Positions 8,857 through 17,025 of a DNA stretch of 64,000 bases are shown here, piece by piece (within the stretch, counting starts at the first letter, position 1; each line of letters begins with the position of its first letter). This DNA is from Candidatus Sphingomonas phytovorans (GTDB lineage Bacteria; Pseudomonadota; Alphaproteobacteria; Sphingomonadales; Sphingomonadaceae), in NCBI GenBank assembly GCA_029202385.1, contig CP119314.1, positions 1,242,501-1,306,500 of the forward strand. The letters run 5' to 3'. The translations under genes and the position numbers were made by a program. Under the pieces are notes generated by a model. It worked only from the letters and a program-made list of their open reading frames with translations, was not told the origin of the DNA and ran no database searches.

Positions 8857-9630
8857 CTAGGCCACCAGGCGCGCCTCGCCCTCGACCTGGGGCACCGATG
8901 CGCCGAGTGCGCGTGATGCCTGGGCCGCCGCGGCGCGGACCTGTGCGATCAGGACGGTGGAATTCTCCTCGCCGAAGCGGGACAGCGGCAGCGCCAATCC
9001 CATCGCGGCGATGATCTGATTGTCCGGGCCCCAGACCGGCGCGGCGACGCCGCCGACCGCCGCTTCCCATTCTCCGCGATTGATCGCTATGCCCGCCGCG
9101 CGGACAGCTTCCACCGCGGCAACCAGGGCATCGGGATCAGTGATCGTGCGCGGGCTATAGGTGCGCAAAGGGTGCTCAAGCGTCTCGCGCAGGGCCGTCG
9201 GGTGATACGCGAGAAAAATTTTGCCGGTTGCCGAACAATGCGTCGGCGCCCGTTCCCCGATCTCGGAGAAGGCGCGCACTGAATGCACGCCCTCGGCCTT
9301 GTCGATATAGATGACGTCGGCACCATCCGAGATTGCGAGATGGACGGTCTCCAGTGTTGCGCGAGCGAGCTGATCCATGATCGGGCGGATGGTGCGGCGC
9401 AGATCGAGCCGTTCGATCACCTTGGCACCCTGCTGCCAGATCTTCAGTGTCGCCGAGTAGCGACTGTCGGCCGCCGTTGCGTAGCCCAGTGCGATAAACG
9501 TCTGCAAATACCGATGGACGTTGCTCTTGGTCAGCCCGACCTGTCGAGACAGTTCAGACACGCCTATCGGTTGCTGTGCGGCGACCAGCGCTTCGAGCAC
9601 CTGCATGCCCTTGACGATCGTCTTGTCCAA
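8857..9630 (-). CDS. IclR-family transcriptional regulator
   Basis: 257-residue IclR regulator. An N-terminal winged helix-turn-helix (about 1-65; IGVSELSRQVGLTKSNVHRYL) is followed by the IclR effector-binding domain with the conserved ATGKIFLAY and AAPVWGPDNQIIAAMGLA segments. The start is TTG at 9630 with GGAGA 5-7 nt upstream; no ATG is available in that position. It is the last gene after a methyltransferase and an MFS gene, all on the minus strand. IclR proteins usually control adjacent aromatic or organic-acid catabolism genes in response to a pathway intermediate. The palindromes at 8633 and 12291 are plausible targets. A CAC/GTG palindrome and three 13-bp repeats lie in its own upstream region. 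Confidence 0.92.
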   Translation of the reverse strand: MDKTIVKGMQVLEALVAAQQPIGVSELSRQVGLTKSNVHRYLQTFIALGYATAADSRYSATLKIWQQGAKVIERLDLRRTIRPIMDQLARATLETVHLAISDGADVIYIDKAEGVHSVRAFSEIGERAPTHCSATGKIFLAYHPTALRETLEHPLRTYSPRTITDPDALVAAVEAVRAAGIAINRGEWEAAVGGVAAPVWGPDNQIIAAMGLALPLSRFGEENSTVLIAQVRAAAAQASRALGASVPQVEGEARLVA

Positions 9631-9652
9631 TTCAGTCTCCGCTTATACCGTT

Positions 9653-9664
9653 CACACCGGAGTG
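9653..9664. promoter_or_regulatory. Possible autoregulatory palindrome upstream of iclR-type gene
   Basis: CACACCGGAGTG is a near-palindrome located just upstream (minus-strand sense) of a TATAAG -10-like box at 9642-9647 and 23 bp from the TTG start. This resembles the operator-then--10 layout of the two other promoters in the cluster, but the sequence differs. Confidence 0.3.
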
Positions 9665-9669
9665 CGTTC

Positions 9670-9712
9670 ATCAATTATGGGCATCAACTATGGGCGCGGA
9701 TCAATTATGCCC
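9670..9712. repeat. Three 13-bp direct repeats upstream of the IclR gene
   Basis: ATCAATTATGGGC (9670), ATCAACTATGGGC (9683) and ATCAATTATGCCC (9700). The first two are immediately tandem and the third follows after 4 bp. The third copy contains the last codons and stop of the MFS gene, so the array may be duplication of a gene end or a set of iteron-like binding sites. Confidence 0.6.
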
Positions 9713-11026
9713 GTGCGCGGGTGCGTTCGCCAGTGCCAACTCAAGTTCGACGACGGCAGCGCGGTAATATTTCAGGCCCGCGATGCAGATCAGGATCGCC
9801 GGGATGCCGAGCACCAGCACATAGCAGCTCAGCACCACGCCGATCTTTTTCGGATCGCCCGTCATGTCAGTTGCGAAGCCGATGATCGGCGGGCCAAGCA
9901 GCGGGCCGATCAGCGAGATGAAGGTGTTGAAGATCGCCATCGACTGGGTGCGCACCTCACCCGGCGTGATCTGCGCCATCGAGGCAGGGCCACCCGCCGT
10001 CGCCACCGATTTGCCGATGAACGCGATGAACATGAACACCACGGCAAATTCAGCGCTGGGCATGATCGGATACAGCGCGCTGCACGGCACGCAGATCAGC
10101 AGGCCCAGGATCAGCACGCGCATCGATCCGTCGACCCGCCCGATGGCGAAATGGCGCTGCGCCCAGACCGCGAGCGCGGTGCCGATCGGGCCGGCGGTAA
10201 AATAGAAGATGCCGGTGACGAATCCCGTCTCGGCGATGCCCCAGCCCCACAGGCGCGAGAAGAGCGGCACGTTCCACAGCGTGAGCGCGCTGAGCGCGAA
10301 ATTGCACGTGGACCCCACGATCAGGGCGCCGAAGCCGCGCCAGCGCTGCCCCATATAGCGGAACGCGGCGCTTGCGGGCGCGCGCGCCGATATGGTCTCC
10401 TGCCGAACCGGCTCCTTCACCGTCATCATCAGCCCGGCGAAGATGAAGCCTGGAATGCCGACGAGCACGAACGTCGCCTGCCATGGTGCCAGCGTGCCGA
10501 ATATCGGCCAGTTGACATGGCCTATGGTCTGAAGATGCCCGACGATAAGGCCGCCGAGCAGGAAGGCGAGGCCGGCACCGAGATAGGGCCCGGCCATGTA
10601 CACGCTGATCGCGCGGGGCCGTTCGCGGCGATTGAAATAATCGCTGATGATCGACACCGAACAGGGGCTGACCACCGCTTCGCCGAGACCCAGACCGAGG
10701 CGCATCAGGAACAGCGGCAGGAAGGTCGCGACGAGGCCGCTGCCCACCGTCATCGAACACCAGATGACGATGCCGGCGAGCAGCAGATATTTGCGGTTCG
10801 AGCGATCGGCATACCAGCCGAGCGGAATCGCGACGAGAACGTGGAACGTCGAGAAGGCTGGCCCAAGCAGCAGCCCGACCTCGAAATCGCTGAGCTTCAT
10901 CGCCGCCTTCAGCGGCTCAACCAGCAGGCTGAGGATGAAGCGGTCGAAATAGGAGAGGATGAAGACGCCGAGCAATAATATGACGACATACCAGCGATAT
11001 GCCGGGCCGTTCTTTTCCAATGTCAC
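9701..11026 (-). CDS. MFS transporter
   Basis: Major facilitator superfamily permease of 441 residues with about 12 hydrophobic helices. The loop between helices 2 and 3 carries the MFS signature as GWYADRSNRKYLLLAG, and helix 1 contains YFDRF, as in the organic-acid/spinster-like groups. The start is GTG at 11026, preceded by AAGGGG. It lies 46 bp after the methyltransferase and 70 bp before the IclR regulator, so the three form one operon. It is likely an inner-membrane importer for the substrate (or exporter of an intermediate) of the surrounding pathway. The C-terminus ends ...AHGHN with its stop inside a 13-bp repeat array. Confidence 0.92.
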   Translation of the reverse strand: MTLEKNGPAYRWYVVILLLGVFILSYFDRFILSLLVEPLKAAMKLSDFEVGLLLGPAFSTFHVLVAIPLGWYADRSNRKYLLLAGIVIWCSMTVGSGLVATFLPLFLMRLGLGLGEAVVSPCSVSIISDYFNRRERPRAISVYMAGPYLGAGLAFLLGGLIVGHLQTIGHVNWPIFGTLAPWQATFVLVGIPGFIFAGLMMTVKEPVRQETISARAPASAAFRYMGQRWRGFGALIVGSTCNFALSALTLWNVPLFSRLWGWGIAETGFVTGIFYFTAGPIGTALAVWAQRHFAIGRVDGSMRVLILGLLICVPCSALYPIMPSAEFAVVFMFIAFIGKSVATAGGPASMAQITPGEVRTQSMAIFNTFISLIGPLLGPPIIGFATDMTGDPKKIGVVLSCYVLVLGIPAILICIAGLKYYRAAVVELELALANAPAHGHN

Positions 11027-11072
11027 GCTCGATGCCCCTTATGCTGTCTGATGGCGGATATCGGTGGGTTGG

Positions 11073-12257
11073 TCAGGCGGGCTTGCGGCCGCCGAACACG
11101 TACCAGCCACCCTTGCCGTGGCGCGGCCGCCCCGGCTCGTCCCACGCGAACGCGGTGCCGCGATCGGGATAGGCATTGATGTCCGGCAGGATGTGCGCGA
11201 AGCTTGTTTCCGGGTCGAACCCAGCGCCAGCCATCAGCGCGATCGGATCCTGCCTGCGCCATGCGGTATAGCCGGGCTCGTTGTTGTTGCGCGTGTCCCA
11301 GTTCCAGAAGTAATTTTCCCAGGTGTCGACGAGGTCGTGCGCGGGAAGCTCCTGATGCACCATCAGTCCGCCGGGCCTGAGCAGGCGATAGCATTCAGCG
11401 ATCACCTTCCTCGATGCCCAGACCGGGATTTCGTGGAAGAAGAAGCTCGACACGATCAGGTCGAAATGCGCGTCCGGGAAATCGGTCCCTTCGGCATTTT
11501 GCTGGCTGAAGTGGATCGGGACGTTCTCATGTTCGGCGACGGCATGGCCATAGCGCAGCAGCGGCGCCCCGACATCGATGCCGTGCGCCTCAAGTCCCGG
11601 GAAAGCCTGTACATAAGGCATCAGGTTCTTGCCCGACGTGGTGCCGAGATCGAGCAGCCGCCGGGGGGCGACGTCAGGGAATTCGGTCTTGATCCACCGG
11701 CTGATGACGCGCGCCACACCGCCCCAGGAGCGATGGCTCTGCTGCGCGGTGAACACGCGCGAACCGAGGCTCACCACGGCACCCTGCGCCACGTCGTCAT
11801 CGGTCCATTCGCTGTGGAAACAGCCTGGCGTCAGGTGCACGTCGAGCGTGCTGACATAGGACGGTACCTCGAAGCCGGGTGTGAGGCGGAGCGAACCACC
11901 GGCGGGGCTGCGCTCCGCGGCATCGCGTGCGACGGCGATCAGTTCGGGGAGCGCGCGTTCCACCTCTGGCTGGACCGACTGGAAACACATCTCCTGCGCG
12001 TTGTAGCGTAGCGTGCTGTAGAAGCGGTAGCTCGGCTCGTTCTTCATCGCGCGATCAATGTCGTGCCAGTCGTTCGGCGCAGGGAGGCGCGGCGCCACTC
12101 GATTGTGATAGTCGCTTTCCAGGGCGCCGACGAAATCCTGGATCGCGTGGCGGCGAAGCGTGCTGCAGAAGCGCTGGCGGGCGATCTCGTCATGAGTCGG
12201 CTGTGTCACCGATTCGATGTCGGCAACCGCAGAATTCGAGACGTGCAGATCGGCCAT
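11073..12257 (-). CDS. Class I SAM-dependent methyltransferase with N-terminal extension
   Basis: 394-residue protein. The SAM-binding Rossmann core lies in the second half: motif I RRLLDLGTTSGKN, acidic motif II HGIDVG, then FDLIVSSFFFHEIP and LLRPGGLMVHQE. The first roughly 190 residues are not a domain I recognise; they begin MADLHVSNSAVADIES. ATG 12257 has a strong GAGGAGG at 5-nt spacing, whereas the open frame to 12287 would run into the palindromic operator. It is the first gene of an operon with an MFS transporter and IclR regulator, and divergent from the flavin monooxygenase operon. Acceptor unknown. Since catabolic clusters rarely need methylation, it may work on a pathway intermediate or have lost methyl transfer. 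Confidence 0.85.
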   Translation of the reverse strand: MADLHVSNSAVADIESVTQPTHDEIARQRFCSTLRRHAIQDFVGALESDYHNRVAPRLPAPNDWHDIDRAMKNEPSYRFYSTLRYNAQEMCFQSVQPEVERALPELIAVARDAAERSPAGGSLRLTPGFEVPSYVSTLDVHLTPGCFHSEWTDDDVAQGAVVSLGSRVFTAQQSHRSWGGVARVISRWIKTEFPDVAPRRLLDLGTTSGKNLMPYVQAFPGLEAHGIDVGAPLLRYGHAVAEHENVPIHFSQQNAEGTDFPDAHFDLIVSSFFFHEIPVWASRKVIAECYRLLRPGGLMVHQELPAHDLVDTWENYFWNWDTRNNNEPGYTAWRRQDPIALMAGAGFDPETSFAHILPDINAYPDRGTAFAWDEPGRPRHGKGGWYVFGGRKPA

Positions 12258-12286
12258 CGGAGCCTCCTCGGCGTATCTTATCAACA

Positions 12287-12302
12287 TATAGAACGATGTT
12301 CC
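12287..12302. promoter_or_regulatory. Palindromic operator abutting the methyltransferase promoter
   Basis: Plus strand TATAGAACGATGTTCC; on the minus strand GGAACATCGTTC directly precedes TATATG, a likely -10 region. It matches 8629-8644 except that the central three bases are reversed (ATC/GAT), as expected for a protein recognising GAAC-N3-GTTC. Located 30 bp upstream of the methyltransferase ATG. Confidence 0.6.
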
Positions 12303-12456
12303 GAATCGAGGCTAACACGCTCGTGGGATAGTGGCAATCAGGCGAATGCGATTCTCGCATGAGCCAGTAACGGCCCGTGCCCGACCGCGAGAAAACCGCT
12401 TGCGCCCGACCTATTACTATTAGAAGTAGTACAAATAAGCGATAGCTGGAGCGGGT

Positions 12457-13653
12457 ATGGAAACGGGTGTGATCGTCGTCGGGGCAGGGCCGGTTGGGCT
12501 GACCGCAGCCTATCTGCTCAGCCATCACGGCATTCCCTGCACGTTGATCGCGGCGGAGCCAGTACTCGCCAATGACCTGCGCGCCTCGACCTTCCATCCG
12601 CCGACGCTCGACATGCTCGATACGCTTGGCCTGGCCGAACCGCTCGTTGCTCAGGGGTTACGCAGCCCGACCTGGCAAATCCGCCTGCATGAAACAGGCG
12701 AGCGTGCGGAATTCGATCTCTCGGTCCTTGCCGGGGATACGCGCCACCCATTCCGCCTGCAATGCGAACAGTCGCGACTCTGTGCGCTGCTGCTCGATCG
12801 GCTGCGGGCGGAGGGCAAGGTGCACCTGATGCTGGGACAGCGGGTCGAGGAGGTCGTGCAGCACGACCAGGGCGTCAAGGCAGTTGCCCGCCCGATCGAC
12901 GGCGGCGATCCGGTGCTGGTGGAGGGGCGCTATGTGATCGGCGCCGACGGATCACGCAGCGTGGTGCGCCAGGCGGCGGGAATCGATTTTGTGGGCAAGA
13001 CCTACCCCGAAACGACGATCCTCGCCACCACGCCATTCCCGTTTCAGGATCATCTGCCCGGCCTGTCCAACGTCAACTATGTCTGGAAGGCGGGCGGCAC
13101 CTTCTCGTTGCTCCGGCTGCGCCATTTGTGGCGTTGCAGCCTCTATCCCGATCATGACGAGAGCATCGATGACGGGCTGCAGCCGGAAAGCATCGCCCGC
13201 AAGTTGCAGGAGATTGCGCCGAACGCGGCAGGGCATGAGGTGCTCGAGACGCGCGCTTATCGTGTCCATATGCGGATCGCGGACGACTATCGTGCCGGCC
13301 GCATCCTGCTCGCGGGCGATGCCGCGCACGTCAATTCACCCGCCGGCGGCATGGGCATGAACGGCGGTGTCCATGATGCGTTCGAATTGGCCGACACACT
13401 GCGGCAGGTATGGAACGGTGCTGCGTCCGACCTGCTAGACCGCTATACCCGCAGGCGTCGCCCGATCGCGGAGCAGGAGGTCCTTGCTCAGGCCGATCGC
13501 AATCGCGCGCGGATGCAGGAGCGCGACCATGACAAGCGCCGCGACATGCTCGCCGCGTTGCAAGCCACTGCGGCCGATCCGATCGCGGCACGCGAGCATC
13601 TGCTGCGCAGTTCGATGATCGCGGGGCTGCGCCGCGCGGCCGAGATCGCATGA
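12457..13653 (+). CDS. FAD-dependent aromatic-ring monooxygenase (PheA/TfdB-type)
   Basis: 398-residue class A flavoprotein monooxygenase. It has the GxGxxG FAD loop at the N-terminus (VIVVGAGPVGLTAAYLL), the DG motif YVIGADGSRSVVRQ, and the GD motif RILLAGDAAHVNSPAGGMGMN. These enzymes use NAD(P)H and O2 to hydroxylate, and sometimes to open, phenolic or hydroxypyridine rings. The ATG at 12457 has GGAG 8 nt upstream. It is first in an operon with an Asp/Glu-racemase-like protein and an aldehyde dehydrogenase, joined by ATGA overlaps. The promoter region contains a TACT-N6-AGTA inverted repeat near 12415-12435. Substrate unknown; the amidase and maleate-type genes nearby favour an N-heterocycle. 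Confidence 0.9.
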   Translation: METGVIVVGAGPVGLTAAYLLSHHGIPCTLIAAEPVLANDLRASTFHPPTLDMLDTLGLAEPLVAQGLRSPTWQIRLHETGERAEFDLSVLAGDTRHPFRLQCEQSRLCALLLDRLRAEGKVHLMLGQRVEEVVQHDQGVKAVARPIDGGDPVLVEGRYVIGADGSRSVVRQAAGIDFVGKTYPETTILATTPFPFQDHLPGLSNVNYVWKAGGTFSLLRLRHLWRCSLYPDHDESIDDGLQPESIARKLQEIAPNAAGHEVLETRAYRVHMRIADDYRAGRILLAGDAAHVNSPAGGMGMNGGVHDAFELADTLRQVWNGAASDLLDRYTRRRRPIAEQEVLAQADRNRARMQERDHDKRRDMLAALQATAADPIAAREHLLRSSMIAGLRRAAEIA

Positions 13654-14450
13654 CGATCGCAGAGCCGGTAAGCGGCAGCTATGATTATGGCCGCGGGGGG
13701 CGCATCGCCATCGGCACGCCGCAGGCCAACCCGACGGTCGAAAGCGAGTTCGCCATCCTGCTGCCGCCAGCCGTCAGCCTGACGGTCACCCGGCTGACCA
13801 GCACCGCGCCTGCCGCCAGCGACCGGCTGCGTGAGTATCTGCTTGGCCTGGCCGATTCTCTCGCTACGTTCGATACATTCCGGCCTGATGCATTTGGCTT
13901 TGCCTGCACCGCGTCGTCCTATCTGGTTGATGCAGCACAGGCGCGCAGCGTGATCGCCGCCTGCGAGGACAGGCTCGGCTATGCGATCGTCACTGCGGCT
14001 GATGCGGTGGATCGCGCACTGCGCCACATCGGCGCGGGGCGTATCGCGTTGCTCTCACCCTATCCGGCCCCGCTCGCCGAGGCGGCGACGGAATATTGGC
14101 GCGGGCGCGGCTATGATCTCGCGGCGGTTGCTGCGGCTGGCGATCTCGCGCCTGATGCCGATACGCGCGGGATCTATGCGCTGGGTAGTGATGCCGCCGC
14201 TGCCGCACTAGCCCGGATCGATCTGGCGGGTGTGGACGCGGTGCTGCTCAGCGGCACCGGCATGCCATCGCTGCCACTGATCGCCGCTGCGCCGGTGGGC
14301 GTACCAATCCTCTCCTCCAACCTCTGTCTTGCCGCCGACCTGTGCGCGCGCATCGGTGGCGGAGACCTGCTCGATCCTACTTCTCCCGCCTCGCAGGCCT
14401 GGCATGCGCGCTGTGCGGCGGCGACTGACCCCGAAAGGACGAAGATATGA
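13650..14450 (+). CDS. Asp/Glu racemase superfamily protein (maleate isomerase / arylmalonate decarboxylase type)
   Basis: 266-residue two-lobed protein. The N-lobe catalytic Cys is at 86 in FGFACTASSY, in the position of the nucleophilic Cys of maleate cis-trans isomerase. The second-lobe segment SGTGMPSLP aligns with the C-x-x-MPSL motif of maleate isomerases, but Gly202 stands where the second Cys would be. The family includes maleate isomerase, arylmalonate decarboxylase, and hydantoin and aspartate racemases. It starts at an ATG overlapping the monooxygenase stop (ATGA) and ends in an ATGA overlap with the aldehyde dehydrogenase. Isomerisation, racemisation or decarboxylation of a maleate- or hydantoin-like intermediate is plausible. 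With one Cys, canonical isomerisation is uncertain. Confidence 0.82.
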   Translation: MTIAEPVSGSYDYGRGGRIAIGTPQANPTVESEFAILLPPAVSLTVTRLTSTAPAASDRLREYLLGLADSLATFDTFRPDAFGFACTASSYLVDAAQARSVIAACEDRLGYAIVTAADAVDRALRHIGAGRIALLSPYPAPLAEAATEYWRGRGYDLAAVAAAGDLAPDADTRGIYALGSDAAAAALARIDLAGVDAVLLSGTGMPSLPLIAAAPVGVPILSSNLCLAADLCARIGGGDLLDPTSPASQAWHARCAAATDPERTKI

Positions 14451-15913
14451 ACATGATCACCGCGTTGATCGACGGCGAAATTGTCTCGACGGGCCAAGCG
14501 CCGATCCCGATCGTCGATCCGGCCACCGACCTGCCGATCGCGGAACTGCCCGAAGCGGACGACGCGACGGTCGACCGTGCCGTCGCCGCGGCCCGGCGGA
14601 GTTTCGATGAAGGCGTGTGGCGGACCATGCCGGTCGACAAGAGGCAGGCCGTGTTGCGGCGCTGCGCCGACCTGATCGACGCCGCCGCTGATAGTCTGGC
14701 GGATATCGAATGCGGCAATACCGGGCTGCCCCTGGCGCAGATCCGCGGCCGGTCGATTCCCCGTGCGGCGGACAATTTCCGCTTTTTCGCAGACTATATC
14801 GGTCAGAGCACGGGCGAACTGTACGAGCAGAATCCGGACTATCTGACGCTGGTGCGGCGCGAAGCGATCGGCGTCGCGGCGCTGATCAGCCCATGGAATT
14901 CGCCGCTCGCCCTTGGGTCGATGAAGATCGCCTCGACAATAGCCTTCGGTAATTCATGCGTGCTGAAGCCGTCCGAACAGGCACCGCTGGCGATCAGCCA
15001 GTTGGTCGCGTTCCTTGGAGAAGCGGGCCTGCCCGATGGCGTGGTCAACCTCGTCAACGGGCGCGGCGCGACGACCGGGGACCGGCTGATCCGCAACCCC
15101 GATGTCGATGTCGTCACCTTTACCGGTGGGACGCCGACCGGGCGGGTGATCATGCGCACGGCGGGCGAACTGCTCAAGCCGGCGACGGTCGAACTCGGCG
15201 GGAAATCGGCCAATATCGTGTTCGACGATGCCGATTTCGAACAGGCGGTGGATGGCGCGCTGCTCGGTATCTTCACCAATAACGGCCAGCAATGTCTCGC
15301 CGGTTCGCGCATCCTGGTCCAGCGCGGCATCGCCGATCGCTTCATCGAGGCATTCGTGGATCGCGCCCGGCGCATCCGGATCGGCGACCCGCGCGACCCG
15401 GCGACCGAAATCGGCCCGCTCGTCTCGGCACGGCACATGCAGCATGTGCTGAGCTTCGCGCCGCAGGCGGGGGAGGAGGGCGTGTCGCTGCTTACCGGCG
15501 GCCGCCGCGCGGCGGGGTTCGACAAGGGCTGCTATGTCGAGCCGACCCTGGTGCGCGCGGAATCCAACGATGCCCGCGTCTGTCAGGAGGAAATCTTCGG
15601 GCCGTTTGCCGCCCTGGTGGTTTTCGACACCGACGAGGAGGCGTACCGCATCGCCAATGCCAGCCGCTTCGGGCTGGTCTCCTATGTCTGGTCACAGAGC
15701 CTGGCGAGGATCATGGAAGCGCAGGAGCGTATCGCCGCCGGCATCGTGTGGTGCAACACACCGATGATGCGCGAACTGCGCGCTCCGTTTGGCGGGTGGA
15801 AGGAATCCGGTGTCGGCGCCGATGGCGGCCGAGCCTGCGAGAATTTCTACACCCGGCAAAAGACCGTCACCATCCCGCGCCGCCCGCTGACCTTGCGCAA
15901 GATCGGCGTATAG
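14447..15913 (+). CDS. Aldehyde dehydrogenase (NAD(P)+)
   Basis: 488-residue ALDH-superfamily enzyme. The cofactor-binding core ISPWNSPLALGSMKIA is present, as are the general-base segment ATVELGGKSANIVFDDADF with its Glu and the nucleophile segment NNGQQCLAGSRI with Cys at about 285. The family end signature EIFGPFAALV is also present. It oxidises an aldehyde to a carboxylate, and sequence character is of the betaine-aldehyde / muconic-semialdehyde group. It is coupled by an ATGA overlap to the racemase-like gene and ends the operon. It converges with the PuuE-like genes across 188 bp, where I see no clear terminator. Likely oxidises a semialdehyde released by ring cleavage. Confidence 0.93.
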   Translation: MNMITALIDGEIVSTGQAPIPIVDPATDLPIAELPEADDATVDRAVAAARRSFDEGVWRTMPVDKRQAVLRRCADLIDAAADSLADIECGNTGLPLAQIRGRSIPRAADNFRFFADYIGQSTGELYEQNPDYLTLVRREAIGVAALISPWNSPLALGSMKIASTIAFGNSCVLKPSEQAPLAISQLVAFLGEAGLPDGVVNLVNGRGATTGDRLIRNPDVDVVTFTGGTPTGRVIMRTAGELLKPATVELGGKSANIVFDDADFEQAVDGALLGIFTNNGQQCLAGSRILVQRGIADRFIEAFVDRARRIRIGDPRDPATEIGPLVSARHMQHVLSFAPQAGEEGVSLLTGGRRAAGFDKGCYVEPTLVRAESNDARVCQEEIFGPFAALVVFDTDEEAYRIANASRFGLVSYVWSQSLARIMEAQERIAAGIVWCNTPMMRELRAPFGGWKESGVGADGGRACENFYTRQKTVTIPRRPLTLRKIGV

Positions 15914-16101
15914 GGGCGGTCGCCCCGGATATCCGACCAAGACGGCTGTGCCACAGCGGGGACTTCGGTCCATATGGCGGGCGGAAGGCAAATTACCCGG
16001 CCATCTGCGGCGAGCGACGGGCCCGCCACAGATGGCCGAACGGTAAGATCGAGGGTGATGTCGGCCGGGTTTCCGTCATCGAGGCCGCGCGGATGCCGCG
16101 C

Positions 16102-17025
16102 CTAGATCGCCGGCATCGCGGCATCTACAATCTCGTCGCCGCGCGCGAACCAGGTACCAGGGCGTGCCGCGAGCGTTGCGAGCAGCGCCTCGAACGCGCC
16201 GATACGATAGGGGAGCCCCATGATGTAAGGGGTGACGTTCAGCGGCAGTATCCGCCCGCCGAATGACGCGCTCTCGCGTTCGAGCAGATCATAGGCGTCG
16301 ATCATCTGCTCGGCATAGGAATCGACCGAATGCTGTTGCGCGACCAGGATCTGGCGGTCGGACAGTTCGTGGTTAAGCGGCAGGTTGACGATCTCGCCCG
16401 CCGCCGTGGCGAAACGGTAGGGCAGTTCGTCGTTCACCCAGTCGCACATATAGTCCAGCCCCGCCTCGACCAGCAGGCCGGACGTTGCGAAGCTCTGCGA
16501 GCGGGCGATCGAGTGCCAGCCGCGCGGGCGGATGCCGGATGCTTTTTCAAGCGAAGCGAGCGCGCGCAGGATCAGCGCGCGCTCCTCGTCCGGATCGATG
16601 CCACTGGCGATCGTGCCGTTCATGTCGGTGGAATGGGCGACGATCTCGTGGCCCGCCGCAACGATATCGGCGATGATCGAGGGATAGCGATCGGCGATAG
16701 CGCCGTTGACCGCAACCGACACCCGCGCACCGACCTTCGCGAAGGCGTCGAGCAGGCGGTAGAAGCCGACCCGAGTGCCATATTCGCGTGCTGTATAGTG
16801 GCGATAGTCGGGATAGGATGTCTGCATGTGCCCGGGCGCGCGAAACGGCTTGTCCTGCGGGACGATCGGAAACCATTCGAGATTGACCATCACCCACACC
16901 GCGACGCGCTTGCCGTTCGGCCAGGCGATCGGCGGGCGTTCGCTCATGTTCGACCACGGATAGAATTCATGGTCCATGCCGTGTCGGCGCTTGGGATAGT
17001 CGAGATAGGCGGAATCGAGCGCCAT
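16102..17025 (-). CDS. Polysaccharide-deacetylase-fold protein, PuuE allantoinase / cyclic-imide hydrolase type (copy 1)
   Basis: 307 residues, NodB/CE4-like fold. The N-terminal segment PPIAWPNGKRVAVWVMVNLEW corresponds to the PuuE-type opening rather than the TFDDG metal motif of carbohydrate deacetylases. The later GHEIVAHSTDMNG keeps only the first His of HxxxH. This pattern is seen in uricolytic-type allantoinases and related cyclic amide hydrolases. It begins at ATG 17025, overlapping the stop of its paralogue (TGATG). It is last of four coupled genes (lyase, cysteine hydrolase, copy 2, copy 1). Next to a maleamate-amidase-like enzyme, hydrolysis of a cyclic imide or ureide ring is the best guess. 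The two copies may be a heteromer or act on different rings. Confidence 0.82.
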   Translation of the reverse strand: MALDSAYLDYPKRRHGMDHEFYPWSNMSERPPIAWPNGKRVAVWVMVNLEWFPIVPQDKPFRAPGHMQTSYPDYRHYTAREYGTRVGFYRLLDAFAKVGARVSVAVNGAIADRYPSIIADIVAAGHEIVAHSTDMNGTIASGIDPDEERALILRALASLEKASGIRPRGWHSIARSQSFATSGLLVEAGLDYMCDWVNDELPYRFATAAGEIVNLPLNHELSDRQILVAQQHSVDSYAEQMIDAYDLLERESASFGGRILPLNVTPYIMGLPYRIGAFEALLATLAARPGTWFARGDEIVDAAMPAI

